A stretch of 14,075 nucleotides of DNA from Oxalobacteraceae bacterium (GTDB taxonomy: Bacteria > Pseudomonadota > Gammaproteobacteria > Burkholderiales > Burkholderiaceae_D). The position numbers were made by a program, and so were the translations under genes. The stretch spans positions 1 to 14,075 of the forward strand of contig CANFGA010000030.1 in assembly GCA_947446335.1 (NCBI GenBank), read 5' to 3'. Below, piece after piece: positions 13,498 to 14,075 of this stretch (positions are counted from its first letter, which is position 1; every line of letters begins with the position of its first letter). The notes under the pieces are model-generated. The model had not been told where the DNA came from and did not search any database. It saw only the letters and a program-made list of their open reading frames with translations.

Positions 13498-13564
13498 GTA
13501 TCGGGCAGCAGGGCCAGCTTGTCGCTGACCTTGCCTTCAAGCCCGTCTGTACATCAGAGAGATT

Positions 13565-13870
13565 TCAGTCTTCCATGATCGGCTGCCCGACCATCGCATC
13601 GACGCGTTCACGCAATTGCTTGCCTGGCTTGAAGTGCGGCACCCGTTTTTCAGGCACCATCACCTTGTCGCCGGACTTCGGATTGCGTCCGATGCGAGGC
13701 GGTCGACCATTGAGCGCAAAGCTGCCAAAGCCGCGGATCTCGATGCGCTGACCGGTCGCCAGGGCATTGGTCATTGCATCGAGTATCGTCTTGACTGCCT
13801 GTTCCGCATCCTTGGCCACCAGCTGAGGATAACGCTCAGCCAAGCGGTTGATCAATTCGGACTTGGTCAT
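13565..13870 (-). CDS. ihfB: Integration host factor beta subunit
   Basis: A 101-residue DNA-bending protein (E. coli IhfB has 94) that pairs with IhfA. The HU/IHF fold is clear: MTKSELINRLAERYPQL for the first helices, RIEIRGFGSFALN for the beta saddle, and PPRIGRNPKSGDKVMVPEK for the DNA-inserting arm, containing the conserved GRNPK with the intercalating proline. The C-terminal helix is HFKPGKQLRERV, followed by a short acidic tail. Start is ATG at 13868-13870, 21 nt after rpsA, the standard rpsA-ihfB arrangement. The pair is probably cotranscribed and ended by the terminator at 13466-13497. Confidence 0.97.
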   Translation of the reverse strand: MTKSELINRLAERYPQLVAKDAEQAVKTILDAMTNALATGQRIEIRGFGSFALNGRPPRIGRNPKSGDKVMVPEKRVPHFKPGKQLRERVDAMVGQPIMED

Positions 13871-13891
13871 CTACTGATCCGCAGAAGTGTC

Positions 13892-14075
13892 TTAGTTCTT
13901 GTTATCGAACTTGGCTTTCAACAATGCGCCCAGGCTGGTGGTGCCCGATGCTGCGTTGTTGTCGGTCTGTGCCATTTTCTGCATTGCTTCCTGGGTTTCC
14001 ACATTGTCTTTCGCTTTGATCGACAATTGGATGCCACGGGCTTTGCGGTCGATGTTCAGTACCATCGCTTCGACG
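13892..14075 (-). CDS. rpsA: 30S ribosomal protein S1, C-terminal end (partial)
   Basis: Only the last 60 codons plus stop are present; the gene runs off the right edge, with the first full codon at 14072-14074. The translation includes the end of the last S1 RNA-binding domain (VLNIDRKARGIQLSIKAKD). A linker with NVETQEAMQKMAQTDNNAAS leads into the typical C-terminus TTSLGALLKAKFDNKN. S1 binds mRNA on the 30S subunit. It is directly upstream of ihfB, as in most proteobacteria. Confidence 0.96.
   Translation of the reverse strand, partial: VEAMVLNIDRKARGIQLSIKAKDNVETQEAMQKMAQTDNNAASGTTSLGALLKAKFDNKN

Overview
The window looks like chromosomal core DNA of a betaproteobacterium, most likely Oxalobacteraceae (Herbaspirillum/Janthinobacterium/Collimonas relatives). 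The basis is gene content and order (rpsA-ihfB-lapA-lapB-ugd-hldA, then comEA and cysM), moderately high GC, and proteins that read as full-length housekeeping enzymes. I see no insertion sequence, prophage, CRISPR array, tRNA or rRNA.

Layout from the right end, minus strand: the C-terminal end of ribosomal protein S1 (rpsA), then ihfB. A strong terminator-like hairpin follows, then lapA and lapB (control of LPS synthesis), ugd (UDP-glucuronate), and hldA (heptose kinase of LPS core synthesis) overlapping ugd by ATGA. After a short gap come comEA (periplasmic helix-hairpin-helix protein) and cysM (cysteine synthase B). The usual hldD is absent between hldA and comEA/cysM. The lapA-hldA block is therefore largely about the outer envelope.

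The middle carries two plus-strand genes: mltB (lytic transglycosylase) and a 106-residue helix-turn-helix-like protein of unknown role behind an AT-rich upstream region. The divergent gap before mltB holds a promoter for the minus-strand GTPase gene rbgA/ylqF. It also holds a possible small RNA of about 75 nt: TATAAT, then a stem joining the 5' and 3' ends, then seven T.

The left third has a plus-strand DODA/YgiD-type extradiol dioxygenase facing rbgA. Divergent from it is a minus-strand TonB-dependent receptor preceded by a cobalamin riboswitch, with its promoter, P1 stem, conserved core and B12 box all readable. This makes the receptor a BtuB-like vitamin B12 transporter. Beyond it lies a dsbA-type oxidoreductase gene followed, 6 and 10 nt apart, by two paralogous small membrane proteins with a conserved cysteine pair. 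This tandem pair is the least explained protein-coding element of the window.

Several transcription units end in stable stems without a U-tract. Most promoter and RNA calls here rest on reading by eye and are scored accordingly.
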